Source of the DNA: Funneliformis mosseae
Taxonomy: Eukaryota; Glomeromycota; Glomeromycetes; Glomerales; Glomeraceae
NCBI GenBank assembly: GCA_910592005.1
Contig: CAJVPP010003033.1
Coordinates: 1-12,795 of the forward strand
Reading direction: 5' to 3'
Length of the DNA stretch: 12,795 bases
The notes beneath the pieces are model-generated. The model saw only the letters and a program-made list of their open reading frames with translations, made no database searches and was not told where the DNA came from. This document shows positions 1 to 8,621 of this stretch, piece after piece. Both the position numbers and the translations under genes were made by a program. Numbering within the stretch: the stretch's first letter is position 1; every line of letters starts with the position of its first letter.

Positions 1-55
1 AATTAAAAAATCTTTATAATTTTTTAACATTAATTTTGAATTTTCTATACATATT

Positions 56-133
56 CTATAATTTAATAAAAAATTAAATTAATAAAATAAATAAAAATAA
101 TAATATATGTATAATAATAAATTAATAATTTAC
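56..133 (-). other. Spliceosomal intron 2 of the transposase-like relic (78 bp)
   Basis: On the minus strand it begins GTAAAT at 133 and ends AATTATAG at 56. It is almost pure A/T. Splicing rebuilds a lysine codon (AA + A) and opens a further 18 codons to the window edge, whereas the unspliced frame stops at 130-132. Confidence 0.55.
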
Positions 134-449
134 TTATAATAATCACATTCTTTTTGAGTCCAAGAAATATGTTGTTGCTATTCAGTAACGTTCTTTTCTA
201 TATCTTGTTCTAGCCAATATTTTGTATTAAATCTCATAGATTTACATAAAAAACATAAATCACTACGTGGTGATAAAAATTTTATTTCTAGAATATATTT
301 ATGCCATATACGCTAAAAGGTTATTAAATGTACAAATTTTTTATTCTTATTTGTTTCAATTATTTCTTCAAATATTTAATATAAAGAAGAATAACTTTTT
401 TTAGCAGGAAAAAATATAATTGGTAATGTTTTTTTTTTAAAATGATGTC

Positions 450-515
450 CTTAAAAATAAATTAGATTTAATAAAAAATTAAGATAAATTTAATTTCAAA
501 TAAAATTTAATATAC
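450..515 (-). other. Spliceosomal intron 1 of the transposase-like relic (66 bp)
   Basis: On the minus strand the intron begins GTATAT at 515 and ends TTTTTAAG at 450. Splicing joins a split glycine codon (G + GA), giving LPSSGHHF. It removes in-frame stops, which explains why the longest open piece of exon 1 appears to end at 496. Confidence 0.65.
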
Positions 516-1332
516 CAGAAGAAGGTAAACTATATGAATTAGCATAATTCATTATAAATATTAATATTTCTAAAATATCTTCAAATGAAATTGAATGATT
601 ACTTGAACGTCTTTCTAATTTATGCTTTCGTGAATTAATATCATTTTGAATATAATGTTTTCTTATATTCTTCCACTTTTTAAATCCAATATCATAAATT
701 ACTAAAAATGCCGAATTACAAATTTTTATTTTTTTAAATGAATATTCATTAGCAAGTTTTTTTTGTTTTTGTCCTTTTGCTGTAATATTTCCTCTATTTT
801 TTGCTGCAAGAATTCCTTTAAAGAACATGTTTTTTTTATTATTAGTTAATTGATTAAAATTTTGATACCTCATAATAGCATCATCATGATCAATTTTTAT
901 TTGAAGACATTTTTCTTGACAACATTCTGTAATTTGTAATTTTTGCTTTTGAGCTTCTTCATCAAATTTATTTAAATTATTCTTAAGATTTTGATGTTCA
1001 TCATATTCATCATCATCATCAACTTCTGCAAATTTAGCTTGCTGATAAATTTGATAAAATTTGTTAACTTGTTCAAGTGAGAAAATTAATTCATCAAAAT
1101 CATGTAATGCTTGCTATTCATTAAGTTCATTAAGTTCATCAAGTTCATCAAATTTATCATCATCTTCATTTTCATTATCTTTATTCATATTATGAGGTAA
1201 ATTTTCATTTTCATTTGATAAATACATAACTTAAAGTTTATTTAAATTCTCTAAATCCTGTTATAATAAATTGAATTCAGCATAGGTTTCAGAAAAAATG
1301 TTATTAAATAATATATGGGATGGTTGAGACAT

Positions 1333-1589
1333 GTTGTTATTTTATTAAAGAATACTTTTAAATTTTTTTAAAGTATTTATTTATTAAGATATATTAATAT
1401 TATTTAAATTATTTAATTGCGATTTTTTTAAAATAAAGAAAAAATACAATATTTAATAAATGAAATTCCAAAATAAGAAAATTTCTATAGAACAATTAGT
1501 GCATAAATGAATTTCTTAATTAAAATTATAATTACTGCGAAAAATTGTGAACTACAAAAATTTCGAAACTTGCAAAAAAATATTGCGCC
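1333..1589. other. AT-rich spacer upstream of the transposase-like relic
   Basis: Almost entirely A/T runs. I see no coding frame and no clear TATA box separable from the general AT-richness. It would contain the promoter of the minus-strand gene starting at 1332. Confidence 0.4.
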
Positions 1590-1890
1590 TTTATTTGCAA
1601 AACTTTAGAGAATCGCAAATTTCTTTGCGAAATCTTTTAGAGATTCGCCTTTATCTGCGAACTTGTAGAGAATTGCAATTTTTTTGCAAAATCTCTTAGA
1701 GATTTGCTATTATCTGCGAAACTCTTAGAGAATCGCAAATTTTTTGCGAAATCTCTTAAAGATTCGCCTTTATCTGCGAAACTCTTAGAGAATCACAAAT
1801 TTTTTTGCGAAATCTCTTAGAGATTTGCAATTATCTGTGTAACTCTTAGAGAATTGCAAATTTCTTTGCAAAATCTTTTAGGGATTCGCA
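1590..1890. repeat. Palindromic satellite, ~60 bp period, five copies
   Basis: Copies begin with TTATCTGCGAA-like starts at 1591, 1651, 1710, 1770 and 1831, so the spacings are 60, 59, 60 and 61 bp. Each copy holds two similar half-units of about 30 bp. One carries GCGAAACTCTTAGAGAATCG and the other GCGAAATCTCTTAGAGATTCG. Both are near-perfect inverted repeats centred on CTCTTAGAG. Copies differ mainly by G/A and C/T changes, for example GCGAA to GCAAA and TTCGC to TTTGC. The array runs into degraded half-units at both ends (from about 1559 and to about 1892). Confidence 0.85.
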
Positions 1891-1934
1891 AAACTATAAA
1901 TAATCTTAAATTATGACTCGCATGATTATACATC

Positions 1935-1946
1935 AATTCATGAATT
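1935..1946. repeat. 12 bp perfect palindrome
   Basis: AATTCATGAATT, in the AT-rich spacer between the satellite and the next gene fragment. No function can be inferred. Confidence 0.3.
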
Positions 1947-2013
1947 AGGTAGTTTAAATCTATAAATAGATATGCAGTTTTTTATGAATTATTTGAATTA
2001 TTTAAAAATTTTA

Positions 2014-2187
2014 TTATGTAACCTGTCCTACTTTAATATACCAAAAATGTTCCTCTAGCCATATTATATTAAATGTTCTTATTGGTTCATTTTTTAATGT
2101 TTCAGCCATTTTCTCCATTTCTATTGCAAAGGGCCCATATGAACAAGTCTGATAAAGTATTAACTTCCAAATATCTGGATTGGCATG
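2014..2187 (-). pseudogene. Hypothetical protein, C-terminal exon fragment
   Basis: A clean frame of 57 codons ends at TAA 2014-2016. It starts with HANPDIWKLILYQTCSYG, has a helical middle (IEMEKMAETLKNE) and an aromatic-rich end (FNIIWLEEHFWYIKVGQVT). There is no methionine start. The frame is bounded upstream by TTTAG at 2188-2192 on the minus strand, which is a plausible 3' splice site, so this looks like the last exon of a gene. The preceding exon would have to lie where a plus-strand fragment now begins (2197), so the 5' part is probably lost. Composition is protein-like and the frame has no internal stop. I do not recognise a domain. Confidence 0.5.
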
Positions 2188-2196
2188 CTAAATTAA

Positions 2197-2592
2197 GTAG
2201 GTTACCAAGCATTTTGACAGATAAGATTCGTTCCAACTTATACAAAAGATAAAAAAGAAACTGAAAATGAGTCATGGCAAGCCATGATAAGCATATCAGA
2301 AAAACCTCAAGCCTCTGATTTTAAGCCTATCACCTTCAAAGTTAAACCTGATTCAGAGTTAATTATCAAATCTGTATTAAAGCATTTTACATACTTGAAA
2401 TTCCAAAATAGTTTCAGAGGGATTGATAATTATAATTTTGCATTACTTTAGTCATGGAGTTCACTATGCCCTATCTGCAATGAAAAATATGAAAATTATG
2501 GATTACATGGCGAATGGTATAGAACAGAATATTGTCTTACTTGCTTCACTTCAAGCAATAAATTTAAGTTCTTGATCATAGCAGTCATGTAA
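2197..2592 (+). pseudogene. Zinc-ribbon-type hypothetical protein fragment
   Basis: One frame runs from about 2197 to TAA 2590-2592. It begins GYQAF, then TGA 2215-2217, then QIRFVPTYTKDKKETENESW. A hydrophilic stretch (KPQASDFKPITFKVKPDSE) follows, and then SSLCPICNEKYENYGLHGEW and EYCLTCF. The cysteines form C-x2-C-x18-C-x2-C (codons from 2467 to 2544), a typical zinc-ribbon spacing, so a small metal-binding domain that may contact nucleic acid is likely. A TAG at 2449-2451 sits just before SWSSLCPIC. I recall similar segments in repeated uncharacterised Glomeromycotina proteins but cannot name the family. There is no start codon or promoter at the left end, and it abuts a minus-strand fragment, so both appear truncated at the same junction. 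Confidence 0.5.
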
Positions 2593-2705
2593 AACTGATC
2601 ACCTAAAATGCGCAGAAGAGATTCAGTAAAATTCTTGTCGAAGAATAGGGGCTGTGTGATGTAAGATTTGCATATATATTCACATTATTTTTTTTCTCTA
2701 ACTCG

Positions 2706-2746
2706 ATTTGCAACCCGCAAATACGAATCTTGCAACTATATAAATA
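2706..2746 (+). promoter_or_regulatory. TATA promoter with GCAAAT inverted repeat
   Basis: TATATAAATA at 2737-2746 lies 10 bp before the ATG at 2757. Upstream, ATTTGC (2706-2711) and GCAAAT (2717-2722) form an inverted repeat with a 5 bp spacer. The frame starting at 2757 is the one that continues through the relic below, which supports this as its promoter. A similar GCAAATA/TATTTGC plus TATA arrangement occurs at 5215-5254. Confidence 0.45.
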
Positions 2747-2756
2747 AGTAAATATA

Positions 2757-4577
2757 ATGGGTATACTTATTAAGTATCTTAGTGTGAGAAAGTGCTAGTG
2801 AAATGAAAGTTACTTAACGAAGTATCAGATGAGATATTACGTAATTAAGGGTAGATTTACTTTCAGTTTAAGCTGAGCATTTGCAAGATCACGTCTTCAA
2901 AGCTTGTAACTAATATATAGTTTCCCTTTTAAGGTTATCGTTAGTGTCATAACCGATAAAATAGAAGTTAAGATGAAAAATAATGAATATAGTGGGTTAT
3001 TGAGTGGTAGATAGAATAAACGCAATGAATAAGATAGACTATCATGTATGAAGCAGGTTCCTTTAGGATCAGCATCTTTCAACTGTATCATAAGAAAAGT
3101 CGCTAACTTGTAATTTATCAATGTATTGTAAATAAAAAGCTTGCTTTGATTAACTCTTCACATATGGATAGCAGAGTTGTAATGGACGAATTGATAAGAA
3201 TTATTTATGCTGATAATTTGATCGTACTTACACTAATGTAAGGCATTTAGGGACAAAATCTTAATCCGTGATCGGTAAGTTAGATTGATAACAAAGATCA
3301 GAATTTTCTTTATTTTACAACTATTTCTGCAGACTCTTAGCGTAATAGGTGCGTCTATTTACACTAATTTCGGGCTATTATTTCACCTGCAGATCAAAGA
3401 GGAGTGGAAACTATATAAGTAGGAGACGGGTGTGAAGAATGCATAAGAGCATTTTATCTCTACAATTTCCCACTATAGCTAGTAAACCTTTGAATACTAC
3501 TATAGCCAGTGAACCTTCGACTAACACTTTAGAAATTCAAACAGATACTTCTAAGCCTTTCCAACTCGAAGTACTTGCATTAATTATCTTTGAAATCAAG
3601 AGATTTCAATTATTCCCACTAGAATTCCAAAACTCAATCCTTGCAGTATTTGCCAAAGAGTAATCCTAAAATTCTGATTTCAATCATTTGCTATATTGGA
3701 TTGCGAATACCTTTTCCATTGCCAATGTTTTGAGAAATATATTATGCAAACAGAAACTAAATCACCTCTTACATGCCTTTTGTGTAATGTAATCATTGAG
3801 TTGACTAGAGAAGAGGCAGTACTTGCCTCTGAAAAATATCATCTTCAAAAAACAAACTGACACTGAACAGGATAATGAGGAGCTTATGACTTCGTTAGGA
3901 TTGGTAAAAGGTAGCTCTCATGTTGAACAAGGGAGTCAGTTGAAGTAAGTCACTATGCAGGATCAGGCAACAAGTCCAATCGTAATTGAGGATGATACTT
4001 CTGAAAATAATGATGATGAAAGGACACCAGATGCATCAAACTGCTCTGCCAATGTACAAGATAATCTGAAGAATACACCTAATGAAATAGCGAAAATGAT
4101 TCCCAGGATTCAGCTACAAATGATGGGAATAATAATACTCCTCAAAATTGGCCATTGAGATATTCACTAAGGCATTCATCAAGATAATCAGTTACCTCTG
4201 GAAATAATAACTGTGAACACAATATCTTATAAGGCTTATTGCAAGAATTATCTACACCTATTAGGGGGAATCTATTAAGAATAATAAAGTGACTGAGGAT
4301 GATTCAAAAGCTTTAATGCCAAAACTTTAGTCCGCCTCTTCCAGAAAGCTTGTAGAGCAAAGACATATATTACGAAAGCAATTTAAGAAGAAATTTTGTA
4401 TTGGTATTACTATGGAAAGGTGTATGAAGAGAAGTTGAGGAGATTAAGAATACTCAGAGAGGAATTAGTAATCAATCGGCAAGAAATTAAGTGTATAATA
4501 ATACAATAGAGCATCTTCCTGACAGATTTACTAAGGATACTTTGCGTAAAAAAATTCAAAGAGCTTCACAGATCTGA
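2757..4577 (+). pseudogene. Long uncharacterised Glomeromycotina family protein, multiply broken
   Basis: Exon 1 starts at ATG 2757 (MGILIKYLSVRKC) and stays in one frame to about 3110, broken by TAG 2796, TGA 2799, TGA 2874, TAA 2907, TAG 3012 and TAA 3030. After a frameshift it continues as MDSRVVMDELIRIIYADN (3164) to the intron 3275-3332. Exon 2 begins TLSVIGASIYTNFGLLFHLQ. It then shifts into the frame at 3439-3663, a Ser/Thr/Pro-rich linker ending ILAVFAKE. Next come a cysteine pair (TCLLCN, about 3772), an acidic Asp/Asn-rich region (3955-4130), NWPLRYSLRHSSR, a basic helix (VEQRHILRKQFKKKF) and LYWYYYGKVYEEKLRR. It ends near HLPDRFTKDTLRKKIQRA and TGA 4575-4577. Slips occur in A runs (about 3850 and 4090) and a G run (4262). 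I recall this order from a very common, uncharacterised family in Rhizophagus genomes; function unknown. No signal peptide is visible. Confidence 0.6.
3275..3332 (+). other. Spliceosomal intron with consensus sites (58 bp)
   Basis: The donor is GTAAGT at 3275 and the acceptor TTTCTGCAG ends at 3332. Splicing is phase 0 and joins the frame from 3164 to TLSVIGASIYTNFG. Both sites are close to the fungal consensus although the surrounding exons carry stops. Confidence 0.65.
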
Positions 4578-4779
4578 TCTATCAAGCAACATTTTGATCA
4601 CATGTGAGACTTGAGATCCCATCTGTGACTTTCATGTGACTACTACGCTATACATTATATAAAATATTAATTAATAATAAATTGTTATATGTATGCAATA
4701 TGTTTGGTGTATAACTGTGCATCGAAAAATATCATTAATAAAGTTGTGATTAACCTTGTATGTATTTACAAAAAATTAA
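4578..4779. other. Non-coding stretch with a short palindrome
   Basis: No coding frame is seen. TCACATGTGA (4598-4607) is a perfect palindrome, and its CATGTGA half recurs at 4633-4639. The rest is AT-rich spacer. Confidence 0.3.
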
Positions 4780-5040
4780 TTGTGGTTGTATAAAGAGAAT
4801 TTAATAAAAGAATTATGCATACGCCATTATACACTTCTATATAATAGACTAAAATATTTGAGTAAACTTAAGAATATCGTTTTTATCCCTCTTTATTTAT
4901 TCTTTAATCCAATATAACAGAACAAACAGGACCATCTAGGCACAGAAAGTTATTAGTTACATTAGTTGATACTAGTGTTAGTGGATTAACAGGTAGGACT
5001 TTAGGTCAAGTTGCAGACAAATATACAGAAAATTCACTTT
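4780..5040 (+). pseudogene. Weak two-exon hypothetical protein fragment
   Basis: A frame after TAA 4777-4779 reads LWLYKENLIKELCIRHYT and continues to 4861. A candidate intron 4862-4920 (GTAAAC...ATAACAG, 59 bp) joins it in phase 1 to an exon at 4921-5040, which contains GPSRHRKLLVTLVDTSVSG and LTGRTLGQVADKYTEN. That second exon is convincingly protein-like and has no stop. A second candidate intron (5041-5100, GTAAAA...TTTTTTTAG, 60 bp) follows, but the sequence after it is not clearly coding. No family is recognised. The exon at 4921-5040 is the part I trust; the flanking pieces are guesses. Confidence 0.35.
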
Positions 5041-5100
5041 GTAAAATAAATCTATTATCTATATTATGTAGTTATTTTCTGTATTAATAAATTTTTTTAG

Positions 5101-5587
5101 TTAATATACATATTATAAAAAAATTAATCGTGCTTGCTTTAAATAAGAAGAGAAATTGCATATTTTTATGCATATAATTTGCCATTTTAAGAGTAAAATA
5201 TTTCATGTCCATATGCAAATAGCCCGTCATGTATTTGCTTAAACTCTATATAAACAGTTTGATTTTTCAATCCACGTTCTTTTATACCAATAATTTAAAT
5301 AATACTATTCTCCAATTCAAAACATCAAATAAATAGCTAAAATTACGAATCTGATTTAACTGAATTATGACATCAGGAAGTCAGAAAAATAATTTCCAGA
5401 TTATTTAGCCGTAATGTGTGAAACATGATTTTGGGAGATAAAATTAACTGCCAATTCTAAACAGTAGACATCATGGTTTCAGAAAATGAATTTAACCGAA
5501 TTTTTTTTCTGACGAACCCAGCAGACTTTACTATTAGAGAAAAATAGGAGATATAATTATCCATTCTTAGTTACTACGAAAAATCTG
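5101..5587. other. Gene-free stretch containing a TATA motif and an inverted repeat
   Basis: I see no convincing coding frame on either strand. It includes ATGCAAAT and the 5215-5254 promoter-like motif described separately. The remainder is mixed-composition sequence that may be long-decayed coding DNA. Confidence 0.3.
5215..5254 (+). promoter_or_regulatory. Promoter-like GCAAATA inverted repeat plus TATA box
   Basis: GCAAATA (5215-5221) and TATTTGC (5232-5238) are perfect inverted arms with a 10 bp spacer, followed by TATATAAA (5247-5254). No open frame begins soon after it, so it is either an orphaned promoter or chance. It resembles the block at 2706-2746. Confidence 0.3.
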
Positions 5588-5729
5588 ATTGGCTGATCTG
5601 TAACTCATCTCGTGATTTATAGAAACTCGCCATCTTCTAGAATTATCGAGAAACTGGCAGGAATCTAGATGCTGTGCATATGCATATAAATATAAAATTA
5701 GCTTAGCCTGAGATATGACCCTATATAAA
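5588..5729 (+). promoter_or_regulatory. Promoter-like block: inverted CCAAT, heat-shock-like element, TATA
   Basis: ATTGG (inverted CCAAT) lies near 5588-5592. At 5635-5652, TTC (35-37), GAA (40-42), ATC (45-47, near TTC) and GAA (50-52) keep the strict 5 bp phasing of a heat-shock factor element, with one mismatch. TATATAAA is at 5722-5729. The next start codon is at 5899, leaving about 150 bp of AT-rich leader. Heat-shock-factor control is inferred from the motif only. Confidence 0.4.
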
Positions 5730-5759
5730 TCCTGATATGCTTGTAATCGAATAAAAATG

Positions 5760-5895
5760 AATCTGATATTTTATTATAATATAGTTGTTATAAACTGTTA
5801 TAAACTACTATAAATCGATAAAAAATGGTGAAATTGCTAAAATCACTAAAAATACTATAAAATCATTATAATCTATTATAATCTACTAAAATACT
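5760..5895. repeat. Low-complexity leader of ACTATAAAA / TATAATCTA motifs
   Basis: Short, imperfect repeats such as TGTTATAAACT (twice), CTAAAATCACTAAAAATACT and TTATAATCTATTATAATCTA fill the space between the TATA box and the ATG at 5899. It is probably untranslated leader that grew by slippage. Confidence 0.5.
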
Positions 5896-5898
5896 ATT

Positions 5899-6758
5899 AT
5901 GGATTTAGATAGTAGAACTTATTTTAAGCTAATTGATGCAAACAATACTTATGAAGGCTCTGAAATATATAAGAATACTTAATGCAATATTGTCTTTAAC
6001 AAAAAGACGTGATCACAAAATATCAGAAATATGATGCTCTCATATCTATAATCCATTTAGGAAAATACTTGAAGAAAATCCAAGAATCCTTTCTAAGAAT
6101 GGATATATTATAATATATGGAAAGCTTTATTATGAAAATGATAAGGTTCACAATGGTTATTCAACTGATTATATTTATTGTAGTATATGTGACTCCTTAG
6201 TTTTCATATCTGAAAATAGCTATATTTTTTGTATTTATCATGATAGCCACTTGAAGAGATGTATTTCTGAAAATACTATTTTTGAATGATCATGCGAAAA
6301 GAAAAGAAATTCTTCAATCTATTGATAGAAGAGAATTTCAGATCTGGCAATATAAACAATACATATTACAAGAAGAGGCTAAAATTAATCGTCTTCGTCT
6401 AAAGCTTTTCTCTTAATCTACTTCACACTCAGAAAAGGATAAGTTGACATTAGTATCATATGATTATGATGGGAATTTTATGGCTAGCTATAAAAATTAT
6501 GCACAATCTAAAGCAACTGTAGCAAAAAATACTATGCCAAGTGTTTCAAAATTTGAGCTAGCTTATATTTTACCTGCTAGGTAACGTAGTGCAAGTACAT
6601 TTGAGATTAGAAATCTTTGGAATGATCGATCAAATATGTCTAATATTTCTAGCAGAATTACTTTGAGTGATCATATTTCGATTTTGTGTAAAAAAATGTA
6701 GAAAGAAAATAGACTTAGTCATTAGCCAATAAGACACTTCACAATATCTTTCAATTGA
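5899..6758 (+). pseudogene. Hypothetical protein with Cys-rich segment, broken
   Basis: ATG 5899 opens MDLDSRTYFKLIDANNTY, with TAA at 5980-5982. A slip in the A run near 6005 leads to RRDHKISEI, TGA 6032-6034, and HIYNPFRKILEENPRILSKN (about 6047-6106). Next is a Cys/His segment, YIYCSICDSLVFISEN, then FCIYHDSH and RC (about 6173-6263), which could bind one zinc. After a slip in the T run near 6275, the frame continues as a charged helix (NDHAKRKEILQSIDRREFQI) and a Ser/Thr-rich tail. Stops there are TAA 6414, TAA 6582, TAG 6699 and TAG 6723, with the final stop placed at TGA 6756-6758. This is a plausible full-length gene of about 285 codons without visible introns, preceded by a promoter-like block. 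I do not recognise the family. Confidence 0.5.
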
Positions 6759-6993
6759 ATATTAGTATTATGTATATTAATTATATTTAGTCAAATATAA
6801 CTTATACTTTATTTTTTTTGCAAAATGATAGCTATATAATCTGCATGCATGATCGCCTAGTAAAATTGGTTGAAGGTGCTATGCATGAAATGTATCACCT
6901 GTAGACGTTATGCATAATTTACTTATTCTAGGTTAGATCTTCTAATCTATAACTATTTTAATAAAGTATTTTTCGAGAAGTTCAGGAAGATTA
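6759..6993. other. AT-rich spacer
   Basis: No gene is supported. Just before 6994 a second frame reads FEKFRKINEAILEILDCETI (about 6971-7030), overlapping the start of the next entry in another frame. It may be the true upstream reading if a frameshift lies near 7030. Confidence 0.3.
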
Positions 6994-7536
6994 ATGAAGC
7001 GATTTTGGAGATTCTTGATTGTGAGACAATACAACTATCAGTTTGAGAATTTCTATGCAACAGTTATTCAGCGAGCTTACAGGAATTACAAGAAGAGGCC
7101 TGAATCTTTGGCAAAGCAGGTTTTAGAGGCAGTGAGAAATGATAGTACTTCTGACGATAAGAAGTTTTTAGATATTGTTCCTTGTGGTAAAACATATCAT
7201 TTCATTAATGGAAAACTAATAGAATTTAATTATGTGAGTGACCAATTTTATGTAAAAAATAAGCATAACATTTATTTTGCTAATACTTGAGTAGAAGCAA
7301 AGAAAAATCAGTTATATAGACGATTATGTACTGTAGCATACATAGCTACTTTTAGAGTATTATATCAGCAAGGCTATATAGTTGTTAGAAGTACAGGCTG
7401 GTCTGACATGTTAAAATGATTACAGAATCCCAAATATTATCATATTAATAAAAAATATAACTTTGAAAATATCATCAGAATTTCAGATTGCAAAAAATAT
7501 AGAGGTAAATCGACAAAAATACAAAGAATATGCTGA
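6994..7536 (+). pseudogene. IQ-motif hypothetical protein relic
   Basis: The intact part (6994-7287) begins MKRFWRFLIVRQYNYQFENF and holds VIQRAYRNYKKRPESLAKQV. This fits the calmodulin-binding IQ pattern IQxxxRxxxxR and then the PESLAKQ...VRND segment that I know from many Glomeromycotina proteins. The next part (DIVPCGKTYHFINGK) is uncharacterised. TGA 7288-7290 is not a natural end, because the same frame continues VEAKKNQLYRRLCTVAYI to TGA 7417-7419 and then LQNPKYYHINKKYNFENI to TGA 7534-7536. Tryptophan or arginine would fit these TGA positions. From about 7440 a second frame (EVNRQKYKEYADFCH, then NSYLYSQKGCYREFLRF) is equally protein-like, so a frameshift is likely there. The start is uncertain; no TATA box is visible. 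Confidence 0.5.
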
Positions 7537-7629
7537 TTTCTGCCATTAGAATTCCTATCTATATTCACAGAAAGGATGTTACCGTGAATTTCTCAGATTT
7601 GGATAATAATTATGAGTTTGTGTGTCAAA

Positions 7630-8273
7630 TTTTTCAGATCAGTCCTTGACCCAGTTCCTGAATATTGTCTTAATAAAATAATATATTGTCCAGTCACAAT
7701 GCATGTTAGTATATGCGACATAAATTAGTACATTTTCGATTCTTGTTAAAGTGCATATGATGTAATAGGTGATACTTTGTAAATCATCTGTGAAATTATA
7801 CTTATGTGACAAAATAATTTCACACATAAATTGATCCTTAAAATATTTTGAATTTAATAAAATTTAGCGAAATAGCATTTATTAATATGTATATTTGCTC
7901 TAAAGTTACGGGCTATTTCTATTATATTCTGAACTGAACATATTTATATAACGTTTTCAGGTCTTAGTATTAAGCAGTCGGGCGAAAAAAAAGTTCATAT
8001 ATGCATTATCTCTAACGCCCTTTGTAAATGTTGAAATCTTTAATACACATTTCACATATTTTTTACTAATGAACATAAAATTTTGGCATAAAGTGCCTTG
8101 CATATTTCTTTTATCTCTTCCCAAACATAGAACTTGAGCTCAAAGAAATGAGAATGTGAGAATGCGAGACATTTAAAAAGGCAGTATGATGAAAAGGTAT
8201 TGAAATTTACTGTACATTATTTTTTACTTCGCCTAGCAAGCTTTTTATTAATATTTACTCTATTAAAATATAG
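7630..8273. other. Gene-poor stretch
   Basis: I see no supportable gene on either strand. The minus-strand frame at 7639-7827 is an incidental open frame. Near 8132-8210 a charged stretch (ELELKEMRM, ARHLKRQYDEK) may be an earlier exon of the gene that follows, but I found no splice pair that keeps the frame. Confidence 0.35.
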
Positions 8274-8491
8274 AAGAATTCCTTTTAATAAGAGAATCTC
8301 TCGATATTGTCAGAATTTCTACAGCATTATTTGTATGAGTAGAGGAAGGTGAATGGACAGGCATTCTCGAAAAGGAGGTGGAGAATTTTGAGAATGTTCT
8401 GAAAAGAGTCTTAGAATGAGTCCTCTCAGAAGATGTTGAGCGAAGAAAGAAACTTCAAAGTTTTAGTATCAGAAAAAAATTAGCTAAATGG

Positions 8492-8549
8492 GTGAAGTGA
8501 TAAACTATTTCTATAACGAATATATGGATATAATGACATACTTTTTTAG
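8492..8549 (+). other. Intron 1 of the six-exon relic (58 bp)
   Basis: GTGAAG at 8492 and CTTTTTTAG ending at 8549. Phase 0; joins LAKW to VS, followed by TAG 8556 and YDIITSEEADIRYN. Confidence 0.5.
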
Positions 8550-8621
8550 GTTTCCTAGTATGATATAATCACTAGCGAAGAGGCTGATATCCGTTATAAT
8601 ATTATTACTTCCCATACAGTA

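Larger units (their letters stand above)
1..1332 (-). pseudogene. Transposase-like protein relic, three exons, cut by window edge
   Basis: ATG lies at 1332-1330. Exon 1 is 516-1332, exon 2 is 134-449 and exon 3 is 1-55, running off the window. Introns 450-515 and 56-133 have GT-AG ends and both restore the frame (phase 1, then phase 2). The N-terminal third is acidic and low in complexity (DELDELNELNE, DDDDEYDEH). Next comes a basic, possibly DNA-binding part (KKWKNIRKHY, then HSISFEDILEILIFIMNYA), then FFPAKKSYSS and a cysteine pair, SDLCFLC. This order resembles a transposase-like family that is highly expanded in Glomeromycotina and also known in animals; that is recall, not a search. The catalytic part would lie beyond the edge. 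In-frame stops are TAA 1261-1263, TAA 1231-1233, TAG 1114-1116, TAA 376-378, TAG 313-315 and TAG 178-180. All are TAR codons and no frameshift is needed. The longest intact piece is 496-873. Confidence 0.6.

Noticed and set aside
1590..1890. CRISPR array
   Set aside because: The repeats are contiguous with no unique spacers and the sequence is eukaryotic; it is a satellite.
2897..3121. Minus-strand open frame of 74 codons
   Set aside because: The opposite strand carries a protein-like frame from ATG 2757 behind a TATA box that continues to recognisable segments; the minus frame has no context and odd composition, so it is a shadow.
3439..3663. Stand-alone small gene of 74 codons
   Set aside because: The same frame resumes downstream (3955-4158) and upstream segments of the same family lie in adjoining frames, so it is one open piece of the larger relic.
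5041..5160. Further exon after the candidate intron 5041-5100
   Set aside because: The intron ends look good, but the following codons are Ile/Lys/Asn-rich and soon stop, as random AT-rich sequence would.
7639..7827. Minus-strand open frame of 62 codons
   Set aside because: Isolated, rich in Ile/Tyr/Thr as expected for AT-rich non-coding DNA, no promoter or splice context.
7960..8040. tRNA or other structured RNA gene
   Set aside because: I looked for a cloverleaf and a GGTTCGAATCC-type T-loop here and elsewhere and found none that folds.
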